This document shows, one piece after another, positions 38,948 through 39,801 of a DNA stretch of 39,801 nt. The DNA is from Candidatus Peregrinibacteria bacterium GW2011_GWF2_38_29 (GTDB lineage Bacteria > Patescibacteriota > Gracilibacteria > UBA1369 > UBA12463): the NCBI GenBank assembly GCA_000992695.1, contig LBUS01000010.1, positions 1 to 39,801 of the forward strand, in the 5' to 3' direction. The notes beneath the pieces were generated by a model, which saw nothing but the letters and a program-made list of their open reading frames with translations, was not told the DNA's origin and did not search any database. Each line of letters starts with the position of its first letter. Position 1 is the first letter of the stretch. The translations under genes and the position numbers were made by a program.

Positions 38948-39673
38948 TTATACTGCCGCAATTTGACTCCTTATATCATGCAATCCCGCTCTCATTTTAT
39001 CTCTGTCCTTTATCCTCCCGCTAGCCTTGCTTCTTTCTGAAACATTTCTCATGCCACCCTTGTATGGTTTTGCCATATTGGTATCAACTTTTCCTCTACT
39101 TCTTGCGTTTGACAAATCGGCGTGAGTTCTCGTCCAAAAATCAAACAGTTTATCATATGCATCTAATTTTTCTTCCGAATATCCCATTAATCCCATCTCT
39201 TTTCTTATTCTTGGACGCATCTTTAAATTTACAAATTGGTTAACGGCTTCCCTTTCAATTCCACATTCTTGAGCAATGTCCTCTAGCGTTATATCTGCCC
39301 ATGGCATGTCATACAGATCTAATCTTCTAAATAAAATATAAAAATTTCTTATAAGCATGTCTTCTTTTGATAATTTAGATCCGGATGTCGCTGTTTTCCC
39401 CATCTTCTTTTGCATAATCTTAAAAACATCCATCAATCTTATCGCTTCTTCTTTAATAGCTGCTATGTTTAACGCCTTATCAAAATACAAATCATCCTCA
39501 TTCGCGTATTGCTCTGCAAGTAATTCCTCGACTGCAAGTACAGCAGGAGCCTTCCCGTTCTCTTCTCCGTTTAGATCCTCATCTGAAAATGATACACTTT
39601 TCACATACCCTATTGCCCATATTTCTTTTATCTTTTTTGGCTCTATACCCATAGCCTGAGCTAAATCTTGCAC
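38948..39673 (-). CDS. Sigma-70 region 3/4-like protein, probably 5'-truncated
   Basis: From the GTG at 39673 it has 241 residues. The start LAQAMGIEPKKIKEIWAIG followed by SVSFSDEDLNGEENG parallels sigma region 3 (EELAERM..KIRKVLKIA..ISMETPIGDDED in E. coli RpoD). ITLEDIAQECGIEREAVNQF (about 132-151) followed by RPRIRKEMG parallels the region 4 helix-turn-helix. Region 2, which binds the -10 element, is absent. The frame stays open 21 codons upstream (to 39736), and LIKEAKAHGKRLSVQDLAQ reads like true region 3, but an in-frame TAA sits within the inverted repeat. The C-terminal ~60 residues are basic. It is a truncated sigma factor or a stand-alone derivative. Confidence 0.65.
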   Translation of the reverse strand: MQDLAQAMGIEPKKIKEIWAIGYVKSVSFSDEDLNGEENGKAPAVLAVEELLAEQYANEDDLYFDKALNIAAIKEEAIRLMDVFKIMQKKMGKTATSGSKLSKEDMLIRNFYILFRRLDLYDMPWADITLEDIAQECGIEREAVNQFVNLKMRPRIRKEMGLMGYSEEKLDAYDKLFDFWTRTHADLSNARSRGKVDTNMAKPYKGGMRNVSERSKASGRIKDRDKMRAGLHDIRSQIAAV

Positions 39674-39704
39674 CGACAGCCTTTTACCGTGCGCCTTCGC
39701 TTCT

Positions 39705-39801
39705 TTGATAAGATTGCAGCAATTGCGATCACATTTTTAGGTTGCATGGGCTAGAATGGATTCCATTCTTTAGCCAAACAAAATATGTATCCAAGTTATG
39801 A
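39705..39801. repeat. Right arm of 97-bp terminal inverted repeat
   Basis: Exact reverse complement of bases 3-99. It begins inside the upstream open frame of the sigma-like gene and reaches the last base of the window, so its true outer limit is unknown. Confidence 0.95.

Noticed and set aside
1-39801. Alternative code with UGA as an amino acid (Gracilibacteria/Absconditabacteria type)
   Set aside because: Several genes end in TGA at the expected length (metallophosphoesterase, hisB, hisA-hisF fusion, hisIE), and conserved proteins contain no in-frame TGA.
1-39801. The whole window as a transposon with terminal inverted repeats
   Set aside because: It is full of housekeeping genes (leuS, rpsO, pnp, rsmI) and has no transposase or integrase.

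Overview
The window is a 39.8-kb, AT-rich, gene-dense bacterial segment with short gaps, many convergent or overlapping gene ends and mostly housekeeping genes. TGA is used as a stop (for example in hisB, the hisA-hisF fusion and hisIE), so the code is standard. Most starts lack a clear Shine-Dalgarno motif and follow A/T-rich leaders. The short TsaB, the many small hypothetical membrane proteins, the Cys-rich zinc-ribbon protein and the S23 four-helix-bundle cassette suggest a Patescibacteria/CPR-type genome, possibly Peregrinibacteria-like because of its unusually complete biosynthesis. This placement is inference, not proof.

Layout. 1-700: a 97-bp arm of an inverted repeat whose partner is the extreme right end, an unknown small gene, and tRNA-Gly whose 3' end is repeated next to the left arm. 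700-5750: small membrane protein, tRNA-Phe, membrane metallophosphoesterase, MsbA-type ABC exporter, unknown soluble protein, ferritin-like protein. 5800-9430: dcd, an S23 four-helix-bundle gene bracketed by inverted repeats, then pnp and rpsO in the classical arrangement with a large hairpin before pnp. 9500-15500: accessory-looking block with a REP-like palindrome, a Cys-rich protein, membrane proteins, a lone cNMP-binding domain, a membrane HExxH protein and a membrane PAS protein; two consensus sigma-70 promoters diverge here, and a 58-aa gene lies at its end. 15580-20130: leuS, an HNH protein whose linker is encoded by a palindromic repeat, rsmI-tsaB. 20200-26900: a histidine-kinase-like ATPase, a large secreted amidase/Ig/SpoIID cell-wall enzyme, an unknown conserved-looking protein, trxA, rnhA and a 28-aa Lys-rich miniprotein. 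26955-34610: a small HExxH protein, then a TrpR/YerC-like regulator with its own promoter and terminator and a tightly overlapping histidine operon in the order G-D-C-B-H-A-F-IE. 34614-39801: argH, amidohydrolase and EamA transporter on one strand, dus, and a sigma-70 region 3/4-like gene that runs into the right inverted-repeat arm.

The most notable system is the histidine locus. hisA and hisF are a single 491-codon frame, hisB is the bifunctional HAD-IGPD form, hisI and hisE are fused, HisG is the short form with no visible HisZ, and the regulator gene carries a palindrome overlapping its -10 box. Together these genes cover every step from ATP plus PRPP to histidine. Other points are two families of short palindromic repeats (one read in frame through the HNH gene), the S23 cassette, and the contig-end inverted repeat that abuts or truncates the sigma-like gene.
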